Part shown: one piece after another, positions 22,401 to 33,215 of the stretch
Position numbering within the stretch: the first letter of the stretch is position 1
Layout: every line of letters starts with the position of its first letter
NCBI GenBank assembly: GCA_021396245.1
Contig: WNYE01000121.1
Location: 27,710-91,709 of the forward strand
DNA: 64,000 nucleotides
Source of the DNA: Sporothrix humicola
Lineage: Eukaryota; Ascomycota; Sordariomycetes; Ophiostomatales; Ophiostomataceae
Reading direction: 5' to 3'
Program-made: the position numbers and the translations under genes
Notes under the pieces: generated by a model
The model's database searches: none
What the model saw: the letters and a program-made list of their open reading frames with translations, nothing else
What the model was told of the DNA's origin: nothing

Positions 22401-23136
22401 GTGTGTTTGACGCTGCGGCGGTGGCCATGTAGAAGGTTCTCTGGCTATAAGCAAATTGCTGGAAAAAAATTCTAAATATTGATACCCAGATACCCCATCA
22501 TGGATGATCAAAGTGAGGATGATGACTCGACAAGAGAGTGTGATAATGTGCTCTTCGCATATGTGTGTTTGTCGAATGTGATAAAAATCAGCGACATGAG
22601 GTGCCTGATTTGTTCAAAGAGTGGGAAAATCACAAGAGCACTGCTCTTCGCACCAGTGCCGAGAAAAGATGGGCGAGCATGGCCAAGTGGTGGGCAAGAT
22701 GATTATTTGTGACAAAAGACCTCGATGGTCTTGGGGTATGCGCCTACGAGCCAGACCACAGCCCATGGTTATGGGCAGGACTAGAAATTTGCAATTTCGA
22801 ATCCGTGAAGCCTCGCCAAACACGGAAGAAAAACAAAAAGAACAATCCTTCGATTGTGGTGAACACGATGCACGGGGGCAACAGCAAGATGAACGAGAAT
22901 CGTCATTGACTGCCTTGTGCTTGCTGAACAGCGCCCGTTTGCAAACGGCGCTCCTTCCCTATTTACCATCTTGGTGGCCAACAGAGCCAATCAGGGCGTC
23001 TGACGTTCTACACTTTTGGCTCCTTCCAAATTTGACGAGTCAAATTTTGGCAGGCCACATACCTTTGGAAAAGTAAAAAAATCCTGTACTTTGTTGCTTC
23101 TTTCTACAGTCTCAACCAGCTTTTCTTTTTCCGAGT
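22401..23136. other. Intergenic region
   Basis: No coding remnant is readable. It contains the first clear copy of the shared promoter module (22950-23040). Confidence 0.4.
22950..23040 (+). promoter_or_regulatory. Array promoter module
   Basis: GCTCCTTCC at 22950, GGCTCCTTCCAAATTTGACG at 23019-23038. Two CTCCTTCC boxes about 70 bases apart are followed directly by a TTTGACG box. It lies 100 bases upstream of the 23137 ATG and is the leftmost copy of the module. Confidence 0.7.
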
Positions 23137-23770
23137 ATGATCAACGACAACTCCTCCCAACTTGACCAAGTCATACCAACAACAATGCCAAACAGCTCCA
23201 GCACGATCTGGGCAGCGCTCCATGCGAGCCGTACAAAGCCCTCGACCACAGTCTTCGGACAAGGTGCAATGCAGCCTCTCAAGCCACTGGCCTCGGAGCT
23301 GTTCAAATTTCATGGCCTCAAGCCTACGCACAAGGCCAAGACCGACCTCCAGCCCAGAGAACCGCTTTGGATGAACAAGGCGATGACCTATGCCCTGCAG
23401 GGCATATATGATGTTATGTCCACGGCCGACGATGACACTGAGGCCGAAACTACCGATCCCGCGCCCGATGACGAGCAAGAGGCCGAGAAGACTGAGAAGA
23501 CCAAGAGCGCTGAGCAGCCCGGTAAGTAGGACCTCCCACAGCTACATCTAGCAGTGAACACAAACATCTAATCGGGGTTCAGAAATAGTGAGACCTGTCC
23601 TGTCCAACCTGGAAAATACCAACACGGATCAGCCTACGGGCACAAATGGACTCGGCGAGCTGGATACAAAGCTTGTCGAGGTATTTCCAAACGACCCAAC
23701 GATGGACTCGATGGCGGCATTCATGAAGAAGATGAATGCCATGGATACCAAGTACGAAGACGACGAGTAG
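23137..23770 (+). CDS. Array-associated acidic protein
   Basis: Exons 23137-23521 and 23583-23770 (phase-1 intron, 61 bases) give 190 residues. ATG 23185 is an alternative start giving 174. The middle (LASELFKFHGLK, then WMNKAMTYALQGIYDVM) is helical, and the tails are acidic (DDDTEAETTD; KYEDDE). The family's R-L-x-L-A helix is not recognisable, so homology is unproven. It is placed with the array because of its promoter module, intron phase, tail composition and position. Not recognised otherwise. Confidence 0.6.
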
Positions 23771-24605
23771 AGCAGCCCAAAGCGATATCCAATGGAGGCT
23801 TAAAAATGAAGAGACAAGCCGCTATGGAGGAGGAAGGCTTCTGAAACTGGAGTAGGAGGAATACATGGGAGTCGACAATAAACATGGATAAAAAGCGCTC
23901 ATCAGAAATTGCTTGGTACATCGAGAAAGTGAAAAGCGCATATGAGATTACAAGAAGATTCGGATAAAAGAAAAAAAAGAGGAAAGACGTGATATTGATG
24001 CACATTTTGCATATACGCTGGACCTTTGGCGTGCGTTTGTGTGTATGCGGCAAGTTGAAGAGGTGAAGAAAAAGTGAAAGTCAACTGATCTTACAGCGGC
24101 TGTCTGTCCATACTGTGCAAACTTTTTTTTTGGCTCCTTTTCCCATTTCTATTGTACTCTTCTTTCTTATCCCTCCTACTCTGGTTCTCCATTCACATCT
24201 TTCAGAATTCCTTACCTTAGATCCAATCCTGGCACCGGCATCCTCGCTGCACCTTCTCTCCTCCCACGTCCTCTCCATGCCTGGTCCATTCCAATACTTT
24301 TTCATCTTTCCGTCCTGTTCGTCAACCCAAACGTCACTTTTCTCGAACCCAGAGCTGTCTCGTTCTCCCATCCCTTCGACTCTCTCCCCATTTGTTTCTT
24401 CATACGCTTGATCCCTCCAGACGTGCCTCTTACCCATCCCAAGCTTGCGATATCCACGATCTCGGTGCCCGCAACACATCAACTTCTGACGACCTCGCAT
24501 TCTTCCGGGCCTATTTCACTGTCCTTCGGCGGGACATATCAAGCGGACGGGCCCGAACAGCAACGACCAGGAATATATTACAGAAAAAGGCGTCACATCC
24601 CAATC
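23771..24605. other. Intergenic and 5' leader
   Basis: No gene. A long C/T-rich tract at 24120-24440 probably serves as promoter and leader of the next gene. An in-frame extension back to 24408 was not used because its composition follows the CT-rich tract. Confidence 0.4.
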
Positions 24606-25160
24606 ATGTCGAAGACGAACGAGTCTGCATTCCAGGCAAAGATCCGCCTAGCGGGGCTGATCGTGGACTACCTTAGGGTGTACCACAAGGATATGGATGT
24701 GGCCATCAAGGACGTGGTGCAGAGAATGTGCACCCACAGTCTACCAGGCATTTGCGAGCGGTCACGTTCTGGAGAGACGGTCTTTGTCCCGTTCGCAAAG
24801 CCGCAGCTTGTTCAACGGACCGCCGAGGGGCCGGTGCCGCAATCGCCTTACGAGATCGCCAAAGAGACGTGTGCGTTCATGAACAGCATTTCACAACCCG
24901 TCATGCAATTTGACCTTTGGGGCATCTTTCACGTTGCCCTGCTCAATCTACAACTCGAACACGGAGGAGACATCAACACCAAGAAAATGCTCACGATGAT
25001 CCGTTACTGCTATCAGTCTGGAGCAACCGGTCGGGCTCAAGAAGAACTGACCGTTCATGAAATTGCAGAGATCTACCAGATCGAGGAGGACGAGACTGAC
25101 GACGAAACCGATGAGGATGGGGAGGTTGATGAAAAGGGTTATGAAGTCCTCTGGCAGTGA
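24606..25160 (+). CDS. Array family subgroup 2
   Basis: A 184-residue single-exon protein. AKIRLAGLIVDYLRVYHKDMD (from residue 11) is the N-terminal helix. FDLWGIFHVALLNLQLE at about 98-114 is the core. KMLTMIRYCYQSGATGRAQEELT is the subgroup 2 hallmark. After HEIAEIYQIEED comes a run of Asp/Glu and the end GYEVLWQ. No intron at the position used by subgroup 3. Soluble, acidic C-terminus. The start sits 10 residues before the conserved helix, as in its neighbour at 25696. Confidence 0.75.
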   Translation: MSKTNESAFQAKIRLAGLIVDYLRVYHKDMDVAIKDVVQRMCTHSLPGICERSRSGETVFVPFAKPQLVQRTAEGPVPQSPYEIAKETCAFMNSISQPVMQFDLWGIFHVALLNLQLEHGGDINTKKMLTMIRYCYQSGATGRAQEELTVHEIAEIYQIEEDETDDETDEDGEVDEKGYEVLWQ

Positions 25161-25695
25161 AGCAGACCGAGGCAAATTGAGAAGGGGGACCCAAATTGTT
25201 ACATGGAATTGATGGTGAAAAGGAAGTTCAGTTGTCATTTTTCTCTTCATTGGAAAAAAAAATAGAAGAAAAAGTTTTTTTTTTTGCACCAAGGTCAGAG
25301 CCTACAAAGTGAGAACAAAGTGAACTTGACGTGAACAAAGCCCAAGTCGTGTACTTGTCAATCTTGCCAACACCCACCACACCCTCTTACTCCCGGTTTG
25401 CTCCCCACCCGATCTTCCAATTTGTTGACTCAACTATTATTGCTTCACTATCTGTGCCGGCGCATCACAGCACGCCACGCCTACTTGCTTTGTCGTAGCT
25501 TCTAGTCTCTCTCACACTGTCTCTCCCTCTCTGAAACCGACCTCTTGCAAGCATTCAAGCTCTACAATCGGCAAAATCTCTCTCCCAACGCCTCTCTCGC
25601 ATTCCTGTTACAGCAAAGTTTGTTTGTCAAGCATTATTATCGACATTGTGAGCAACAGTCTCATCCAGAAGAACAGGACAGGCCACTCGACCAAC
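25161..25695. promoter_or_regulatory. Intergenic with GTGAAC words
   Basis: AAAGTGAAC and ACGTGAACAAAG occur at 25315-25338. A C/T-rich leader runs to the next ATG. No gene visible. Confidence 0.35.
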
Positions 25696-26175
25696 ATGCC
25701 TCAGATGCAAGAGTCTGGCTTTTCAGCCAAGGTCCGCTTGGCTGGACTGATCGTGGATTACCTTCGAGTATACAACCGCGACATCGATATCACGATCAGA
25801 GAAGTTGTCCTCATGATGACTCTTCCCCGACACTCGCCTCGCGATTTCACGGCAAAAACACTTGCCTTTCACAAAGACACACTCTGCCCAGGCGCCTCGG
25901 GGCCCTTTGATCCTGAAGGAGTTTTTCATATCGCAGCCATGCATTTGGGATTCGAATACGACGGAGCGATCAACTTGGAAAAGATGGAAACAATGGTTCG
26001 CCACTGCTATGACTCTGGTGCCGTGGGCCGGTCCCATGAGCAACTGACGGCCAACGACTTGGCCGCCATTTACAAGATCAAGAAGGAGGAAGAGGAGGAC
26101 AGCGAGGACGAGGACGAGGACGAGGACGAGTACAACGGCGACGAGGAGGAGATCTATAGAATCGAGTGGCGTTGA
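25696..26175 (+). CDS. Array family subgroup 2
   Basis: A 159-residue single-exon protein, closest to the 24606 copy. AKVRLAGLIVDYLRVYNRDID is the N-terminal helix. FDPEGVFHIAAMHLGFEYDG is the core, with His-Ile-Ala in place of His-Val-Ala. MVRHCYDSGAVGRSHEQLT is the hallmark block. A 20-residue Glu/Asp run leads to the end IYRIEWR. The region between helix and core is shorter than in its neighbour, so the variable loop tolerates large length changes. Confidence 0.75.
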   Translation: MPQMQESGFSAKVRLAGLIVDYLRVYNRDIDITIREVVLMMTLPRHSPRDFTAKTLAFHKDTLCPGASGPFDPEGVFHIAAMHLGFEYDGAINLEKMETMVRHCYDSGAVGRSHEQLTANDLAAIYKIKKEEEEDSEDEDEDEDEYNGDEEEIYRIEWR

Positions 26176-26998
26176 ATGAAGGCCACCGACGAGGTACGAG
26201 ATATCAAAATACAAAATAGGAAAAAAAAAGGCTACACGACTGCAGGACAGAAGGGCAAACAGAAAATTTTGGCCAACAAAAATTAGTCGAAGAGATAACA
26301 GAGCAATACCCACGAGAATGCTTTGAGAACAAATCGATGTCTGTGCAAAAATAACAAAGGGAACAAATGAGAGCCACCGTTAAATTTGACCATGTTTATT
26401 TTTCCCCTTCCTACTTTCCTTTGGACAGACAAGTGTGTGCACATATTGAAGTAAGGCAGGAAAGAGGAAGACGACATGAGCCTTGACAACCTAGCCATGT
26501 CCAACGAGGACCTTTCCGAGAGAGAATCTGCTGGCAAGGACTACGTTGAAGACAAAGAGATATTTGACGTTGAGTAGCACTGAACTGTCTGCAAATACAA
26601 AGAAGTTGTTTTTCCGCTAAAACAAAGAAGAAGACTGGGAATTTGTGAATTTGGCAAATCTCGATCCGTTTGTTCTGTTCATGAACACAATGTGACGAGG
26701 ATGTGCAGTGAACGTGAACACAAAAGCTGTCCATTTGAACTACAATCACATTGCACATTTAGTTATGCTCCCTTTTTTTTATATTTAAAGACCTTTCCTT
26801 TCCTCCCTTGTATCTCCAATCTATTCCTAATATTAGTTCAGCACTCAACCTTCCAACGATTACTCTTACCTGACATACTACCAACTCACTTTCTGCACCA
26901 CACACTTTTCTCAAATCACTTCTTCTCAGCTTTTTGGCTCATCCGTACTCCTGCGCTTTCGCGTCCAAGCTTGAACTACTCGCCACTCGTCTCCGACA
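26176..26998. other. Intergenic with possible tail remnant
   Basis: A 33-codon frame at 26476-26577 (MSLDNLAMSNEDLSERE, ending EIFDVE) resembles an acidic array-family tail. It is not preceded by any readable core, so a remnant is only possible. T-runs and a leader precede the next copy. Nothing else supported. Confidence 0.3.
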
Positions 26999-27417
26999 AT
27001 GGCGACTAATGCACAGGATAAGACCGCAGTTCAGGAGTTCGGCTTCGCTGCGAAAGTGCGCCTGGCGGCCTCATGCTCGACTACCTCAACGTCAAGCACC
27101 GTGACCTTAGGACGTCCGTCGTGGACATTGTCATCAAAATGTCCAAGGGCGCAACGCGTGCAGACCGGGAGACGGGCCACTTCACTAAGAGAACCGCCCG
27201 GATGGCCACCCACGAGCCTTTCAACCTTGCCGTATGCTTCCAGTCTGCAGTCCTCAACCTGCAGGTCGCGCACACCGGCAAGCCAATCAACCACACCAGG
27301 ATGTTTACGATGGTCCAGCATTGCTACAACTCTGGAGCAATCGGCCGCTCCCAGGAGAGGATGGCAGCGGCCGAACGGGCCGAGTTGTACGCAGCCCTGG
27401 CAGTCGATAATGCTTAA
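26999..27417 (+). pseudogene. Array family subgroup 2, frameshifted
   Basis: The first frame reads VQEFGFAAKVRLA from 26999 and is then lost near 27071. The family continues in another frame from 27073: MLDYLNVKHRDLRTSVVDIV, FNLAVCFQSAVLNLQVAH, MVQHCYNSGAIGRSQERM. One missing base in a Gly codon (GGC, within LAG-LMLDYL) explains the break. The second frame stops at a TAA where the acidic tail should begin, although GDSDKNGGEEEL follows that stop. A start at 27073 would lack the conserved helix. Confidence 0.75.
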
Positions 27418-27735
27418 GGAGACAGCGACAAGAACGGCGGAGAAGAAGAACTGGCCTGCTGGACCTGCACCCAGTGTCTGGGACGAAAAGGACAAGGACC
27501 TGTAAACTGGAGGGCTGGATTTGAGCCGACAACAAAAACAATACTACATCTACTTCTTCACCAAACCGTGTAACAAATTGTTTGCATCTCAAGTTGTGAA
27601 GAAAACGCGTGAAATATGCAATAATTTCTTTTTTTTTTAAAAAAAACCCACAAAAATTGGGCTTCCAAAAATATGCCTATCTAGGCTCATTTGATAGCAG
27701 TGAACATCATAGGACGACGTCAGAGTTCGACACAA

Positions 27736-28098
27736 CATCGAATGTTCATGATGGCTACCCACTTCATCAAGTCAGGCGCAATCGGCCGCTCTGAAGAAAA
27801 TCTTACAGCGAGCGTCTTGGCCGAGATCTATCAGGCCAGGGAGGAGGACGAAGAGAGCCCTACAAGCAGTCTAAACACTGACAACTTCGCCATGCTATAC
27901 GAACACTTCTTCCATGGCCAATTCCTCACAACTTCGCCATGCTATATGAGCACTTTTTCCATGGCCAGATTTGACAGTTTCGCCATGCTCTACGAGCACT
28001 TTTTTCATGGTAACGTTCCACGGGGGGAATTTACAGGACGAGAAAAGAGACGAAGAGGAATTATGGAAAAGAAACAAAAGAAACTGCGAGTTATGTGA
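27736..28098 (+). pseudogene. Array family subgroup 2, 3' fragment
   Basis: RMFMMATHFIKSGAIGRSEE, then ASVLAEIYQAREEDEES, equals the last third of subgroup 2. Everything upstream (helix and core) is absent. The acidic tail is replaced by a three-copy repeat and a basic end (REKRRRGIMEKKQKK). No start codon context or family promoter precedes it. Most likely a truncated duplicate. Confidence 0.65.
27882..28010 (+). repeat. Three-copy 47-base repeat
   Basis: TTCGCCATGCTATACGAACA recurs with few changes at about 27886, 27933 and 27979. Each copy is followed by CACTTYTTCCATGG. Because 47 is not a multiple of three, successive copies are read in different frames. Confidence 0.8.
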
Positions 28099-28693
28099 TT
28101 TACTTTTGCACAGGGGCTTCAACCTGACTGTTGTGGTGATGTGCGTGTGCATGTGTTTGTGGGCTAACAAAACCCCTAAAGTGAAGACAAGGTGAATTAG
28201 AGGTGAGTCCCATCTATTTTGTATCAAAATTACTAGCACCCGCCTTCCTACTTTCTAACAGACCATTTGGTATCCCATCTTTTCGTCTCCTCTGCTTCCT
28301 CCCAGTCTCCACTGATTCTTCTTGTTTCTTTTCCTGATCTCTCCTTACCACCCGACATTCACAATTACCATTCCAACATCCCATTCTGTTGTCCTTCACC
28401 GGTGGTAGACATTCTCGCCGTTTTTTCTTTGTCCCTCGTGTATGTCCTTCTGGCCTACGGCGTGATGGTCTTTTCCTCTTCACACACCTCCTACACCTGC
28501 TCGTCTACCGTGTCTGTTTGCACGCCGCTGACAATTGCTCTTTCTTTTTACATTCTTTAGACCGTCTTCTTTCCGGCTGAACAACTCGTCTTCTTTCGGC
28601 GTTCTCGTCTCCAGCTCGTCTACTGCTCCAAACTTAGTCTGACCCCGAATGGACAGACATCTTTCCCAACCTGGAATCCTCACACTGCCAAAA
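28099..28693. other. Intergenic and CT-rich leader
   Basis: No gene. AAAGTGAAGACAAGGTGAAT at 28178-28197 parallels the GTGAAC words ahead of the other subgroup 2 genes. A CT-rich leader runs to the next ATG. Confidence 0.35.
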
Positions 28694-29347
28694 ATGACTC
28701 CCAATGATCATCGCAAGCTGATGAAGTCGGACACTGCGGCCAAGGTCCGTCTGGCAGGCCACATGCTCGACTATTTGCGCACAAAACATAAGGACCTCGG
28801 CATCACCATTCCCGAGCTCGTCGATAAAATGAGCCACAGGGATTTTGTTAACTTCGAAAATGAAAAGCCGGTGTCTGATGCCACCACGTTGTTCAATCCC
28901 TACGTCGACCCGCGCATCGTTTCGTGGACGGCACAGACCCAGAACCAAACATTGAACCAGGCCCTGCCGCTGTCGCCCCCTAACTTAACCAGAGAGGGGT
29001 ATGAACTTGTCAAGAGCACCCTCCGGCCCAAAACAGTGGAGCCCTTCAACCTTCGGGCGTGTTTCCATACCGCTATCCTCAACCTTCAAACCGACTACAC
29101 CACGGACGTGATTGATCAGTCGCGTATGTTTACCATGGTGGAGAACTGCTATCTGTCGGGAGCCATTGGACGGTCCCAGGAGCGGCTGACCACGGCCGAT
29201 TGGGCCGAAATACACTCGGGCGAGGCCGAGGAGGAGAAGGAAGAGGACACCGGCGACGTCCCCAGAGACGACCAACTTTTTGACGACGAGGAGGAAAACG
29301 AGGAAGAGGATGTCGAGGAGGAAGTTGTCTACGAGATCCGTTGGTAA
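28694..29347 (+). CDS. Array family subgroup 2, long-loop member
   Basis: A 217-residue single-exon protein. AAKVRLAGHMLDYLRTKHKD begins at 15. Then comes a 70-residue variable loop, longer than in sister copies. FNLRACFHTAILNLQTDY is the core and MVENCYLSGAIGRSQERLTT the hallmark. The tail is rich in Glu/Asp and ends VVYEIRW. An in-frame ATG at 28649 would add 15 residues; 28694 matches the usual distance to the helix. It is the intact relative of the broken 26999 copy. Confidence 0.75.
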   Translation: MTPNDHRKLMKSDTAAKVRLAGHMLDYLRTKHKDLGITIPELVDKMSHRDFVNFENEKPVSDATTLFNPYVDPRIVSWTAQTQNQTLNQALPLSPPNLTREGYELVKSTLRPKTVEPFNLRACFHTAILNLQTDYTTDVIDQSRMFTMVENCYLSGAIGRSQERLTTADWAEIHSGEAEEEKEEDTGDVPRDDQLFDDEEENEEEDVEEEVVYEIRW

Positions 29348-30026
29348 GACTCGAGAGGAAATGGCCCGACAAAGCTGAGTTCGGTTCCCGGTTTAGATAT
29401 GGGAGGCCATAATCTGTACCGGGGGCTTGCTTCCAACGAGGACATAATAGAGCGATTCAAGGAAACCAGGACAGTCAAAGCAATTGGGATATGGCTACAC
29501 ATATAAACAAGACGTGAACTTAATATGTCTCGTGTATTTGCCCAGTCTTCGACTCTGTCCAATTCTGCTTAGCTTCTTGAAATTCGAATACTTTTCTGTT
29601 CATGATTTGCGATTGCGAATGATCCACAACGAAGACTTGTTCGAATATGTCGCGACACTGCACTTTCAGTTGAAGATAGAAATAATGGCAGTCGACATTT
29701 TTGTGCACCTGAAATTGTGGTTATTTGAGTACGTCTAGTGGCATTAGACATCACAGGATGACTGCAGACTTCAGCACAGGCTGGCTAGAACACCGATCTC
29801 TTCTCAGTTCTCTGTCACTTTCAGAGAGTAATATGTGGTTCCTTCCATTTTGGTACCGCTGGCCATTTGCCTTGCTCCTTCCTTCTTGGTTATTTGTTAA
29901 GACTTTTGTGCACAAGCAGAGTTTTCCGACTCTCTAAACGTTCCCTCATTTCTGTTTTCTCCTTCGACTGCACATTATCGCCAGTTTTTGCTCGACCTCC
30001 ATACCGTTTTCACTCATACGACCTCC
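29348..30026. promoter_or_regulatory. Intergenic with array promoter module
   Basis: GGTTCCTTCCATTTTGG is at 29837-29853 and GCTCCTTCC at 29874-29882, without a clear GACGCG box. TTTTTGTGCACCTGAAAT at 29698 and the bases after it resemble 31090-31140 ahead of the next gene. The two upstream regions therefore share ancestry. No gene visible. Confidence 0.55.
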
Positions 30027-30812
30027 ATGTCGTCGAAACACTATCTCGATCGGCTTCGGCTTGCCAAAGCCATTGCAACCTACCTTGATGAACACCGCCC
30101 GCATGTCAATAGGGACTTCCACGAGTTGGTGAAGCTGATGCGTCCCAGAAGACTCCGCTGGAATGACCAGGAGGCGACGTTTTCCGAGACAGACAAATCT
30201 GATGCCGTTTCGACCCAGTCAATGTCACCTCTGACAGAGGTGCCTGGCACCAATACCAAATATTTCCCGGAATGGTCTGAAAGCATGACGCCGTTCTATT
30301 TTATTGTAGACTTTCACATCTCAGCAGCAAATATGATCATGGATGAAGAGGACCTGGACCTCGATCTCCGGAAAATGTACTTTGCGGTGTCCAGTATTTT
30401 CTGCCTCGACGAGCCTACGAACGATGACGAAGTCAAGGCAAGTCAGGCGTCTGCTGCTGGCAGTACCGGAGACAGCACAGCTGGCAACGATGGTGATGCC
30501 GACATCTACGACACCAGCCTTCTTTCCATGGAGACCATGGACGAAGCTGTCGTGGCCGCAGCTCTCCAATACCGCTTCACGGATCTAGACTACTTGCGTA
30601 AGTGCGGAATACCAAAGGTTGTTCCACAGATTGTTCGTTTCTAATTTCCTACTGGTCCAGAATTTCCGGCAATTGAGACGAATGTCTATGATGGCTCTGG
30701 CACTGGCGCTGCCAGCAACATGGACGAGAATAACAAGCCGCAAAACGATGAAGACAATGGAAGCAACAACACGTATCACAGCAATGGCACCAACAACACC
30801 AAAAATGCCTAA
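30027..30812 (+). CDS. Array family subgroup 3
   Basis: Exons 30027-30597 and 30661-30812 (phase-1, 63-base intron) give 240 residues. DRLRLAKAIATYLDEHRPHV, then ELVKLMRPRRLRW, form the N-terminal block. FPEWSESMTPFYFIVDFHISAAN is the core. The LDLDLRKMYFAVSSIF segment, an acidic Gly/Ser linker and AVVAAALQYRFTDLDYL complete exon 1. Exon 2 is an Asn/Asp/Gly tail ending NNTKNA. Soluble. This is a good reference copy for the subgroup because every block is intact. Confidence 0.8.
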
Positions 30813-31498
30813 GATGCTATCCCCAAAGGCTGGGTGGGCAATTCGCCCTGGATGCCATGAAGGCTAAAAAGCGACGACGGGTAGAGGTTGTCGAGGTTAG
30901 ACATAACTGGTTGCGGCTTACATGTGGGAAGCCTGTCGTTTAGATGAGTCCAGGGTCGTGACAAAGGTCAGTGAAAAAGAAAAGATTTCACCAGAATATT
31001 TCCCACCGAGTGATCAAAGCTACATTTCTGCCCCCTCTGGAAGGACAAGGCCAGTGAGGACCAACGTCTGAAATGCGTGACAGTCGATAACTTGGTGCAC
31101 CGGAAATCAAACCTCTTTGAGTACATCTGGATCCAGTCTATGTCATGAGATGCCTGCAATATCAGAAATAAGCTGGTGAAAAGGCAGGCCTCGATGCTGG
31201 TCTAGCAAGAACCTTCACTGACTTCTCAGTTCCCTGCCACCTTCGAGCGAGGCCAAGTGGCGTTCTTTCTAAAAGTGGACGACCTACCTGCTTTCCCCTT
31301 GCTCCTTCCTCTTTTTTTGAAATGTTTTGCTTCTTGCAAACGGGTTTCGACGCGTCAGTTCAGTTGAGAACATAAAATCTCTTCACTTTTTTTTTTCAGC
31401 CCTCTTCCCTTTGCCTCTTCTACAAAAGCCAACACCTATCTCCTCCCTCCTCACAGCACAAACAACGGCGACACTCCCGACACTCAACACACCTTACG
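30813..31498. promoter_or_regulatory. Intergenic with array promoter module
   Basis: The module spans 31261-31356: CGTTCTTTC, GCTCCTTCC at 31301-31309, then TTTCGACGCGTC at 31345-31356. The region around 31090-31150 resembles 29698-29750. No gene visible. Confidence 0.6.
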
Positions 31499-32174
31499 AT
31501 GGCCCGCCGCTCAATTCCTCGCTTGATCACGGGCGAGTCTTTTACGACAACTCCCAAACATCTTCTCCACAGGTTTCAGCTCGCAGGAGCCATGGCTATC
31601 TACCTACGTGACTACCATCCCGAAAATAGACGGAGTGTACACGAAATGGTCAAGCTCATGCGGCCTGTCCAGATACAGTGGAGGTCTGGCAAGACCAAAG
31701 ACGACGGTGTCTTTGATGTGTGGTGCTCCTCGTCAACCCCCTTTCACTTCTGGATCGATTTTCACGTCGCTGCAGCAAATTTGATGGTAGAGGTGGCGGA
31801 CCTCAACTTTGACCTACACCACATGTTTGTCACTGTGGGTGACTTGTTCATCAAGCGGTCATCTCCCGAGAAGACCGGCACTGAGGGTGGACACAGCAAG
31901 ACTGCCGTCCCGGGTACCAGCGCCGAAGACATCTTATCTCGGGCCTACGACCTCAGCAAAGAGCTCGATACAATGGCTTCAGCCGCCGTCGAAGAATACT
32001 GCATTCTCAGCTTCGATTACTTGCGTAAGTGAAAGCTCTCTCACCCTTTATTGCCATTTCCTACACCTATCATATCCAGGGCAAAACAGGACAATACTAA
32101 CAAGTTCTTTCATGCAAGGGTCTTCTGGCATCAAGGACGGTAACGACAACGACGGGCTCACTGGCCACACTTGA
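31499..32174 (+). CDS. Array family subgroup 3
   Basis: Exons 31499-32024 and 32080-32174 (phase-1, 55-base intron) give 206 residues. HRFQLAGAMAIYLRDYHPEN, then EMVKLMRPVQIQW, mark the N-terminus. TPFHFWIDFHVAAANLMVE is the core and LDTMASAAVEEYCILSFDYL ends exon 1. The first 20 residues (Arg/Thr-rich) are longer than usual. The exon 2 tail is short and diverged (SSGIKDGNDNDG) and lacks the usual Leu-Pro start, so the acceptor is less certain than elsewhere. Confidence 0.7.
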
Positions 32175-32360
32175 AGCATTTTCTAAGTGAATAACGATAC
32201 TTTCAGCCCACGGGTGACAATAGCTACAGGAAATCAATCAGTCGTGGGTATTCAAGATGCTGAGAGCATGGACAGAGGGAAAGAATGAAAATGAATGCAA
32301 AATGTTTTCACCAAAAGCGCCCCCCACAAAGTGAACAAAAACAAATGATGGCTATGTTGA

Positions 32361-32849
32361 TGTGCTCCTTCTATGTACCAAAATACGTTTGTTGTGCCCT
32401 TCTCGACTTAATGACCACTGCCAAAATGTCTTCGAAGAACCATATCGCCCGGTACCAGCCGGAGGAGGCCCTTTCACTAGGTCCGGGATCTCGAAGCTGC
32501 CTGGACATGGCCAGCGGCTGTGGGATTTTCGGCCCTTGGTGCCCTTCTTCCACCCCGTTTTATTGCGTGGTTGACTCTCATGTCACCATCGCAAATCTTG
32601 TGGATGTGCCAGATCGTGACCTTGATCTTCAAGGCAAGCTCCCCACTATAAGCGATGTTCTGCAGAGAGTCTCCCGCCGAGAAGGAGAACATCAAAGTCA
32701 ACGGCAAGGTTGGAAGGAGGACTGAGGACATACAACTCGGCATTGGCGTCGTCTATGATCACAAAAACATGGATTCAATTGCCGCCGCCGGCATCGACGA
32801 GTATCGGATCTTAAGCAACGTTTTCTATCCGAGCAACACAACGTCATGA
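32361..32849 (+). pseudogene. Array family subgroup 3, degraded
   Basis: A promoter remnant (GTGCTCCTTC) is at 32361-32370. ATGTCTTCGAAG at 32426 begins MSSKNHIARY, matching the start of the 30027 gene, but the helix and MRPR block are deleted. FGPWCPSSTPFYCVVDSHVTIANL and DRDLDLQ are the core. The frame is then lost and resumes with MDSIAAAGIDEYRILS. No intron donor remains. Non-functional as read. Confidence 0.7.
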
Positions 32850-32985
32850 TGGCATCAAGCACTCATTTGAGATTGAAAAAGATAGAAGACGTGGAGAGAG
32901 GAGGAAATACAAGAATGACAGTACCACTCTTTAGAGAATGATATGCACAAAGTTTCAAAAAAAAAATGTGATAATTGTGCTGCTG

Positions 32986-33093
32986 CGCTCCTCCCATTTG
33001 GAAAGTGACTCTCCAAATGCCGTGCTCCATCGCTCCTTCCTTTCATAGAGCGTTGCTACAATTTTGCCTCGCAAACAGAATTTGATGCGTCGA
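32986..33093 (+). promoter_or_regulatory. Array promoter module
   Basis: GCTCCTCCCATTTGG at 32987, CGCTCCTTCC at 33031-33040, GCAAACAGAATTTGATGCGTC at 33071-33091. The third box has T for C (GATGCG). It stands about 125 bases before the next ATG. Confidence 0.65.
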
Positions 33094-33215
33094 CCAAAAA
33101 TTGAAAGTGAAAAAAATTGGTCACTTCTTTGGCTACCCATAACCGACAGTGTCTTTCTCGACTGTTGTGCCTTTCTTTATTCTGTTCATATTATCTCCCA
33201 CTCGAATCCAAAGCG

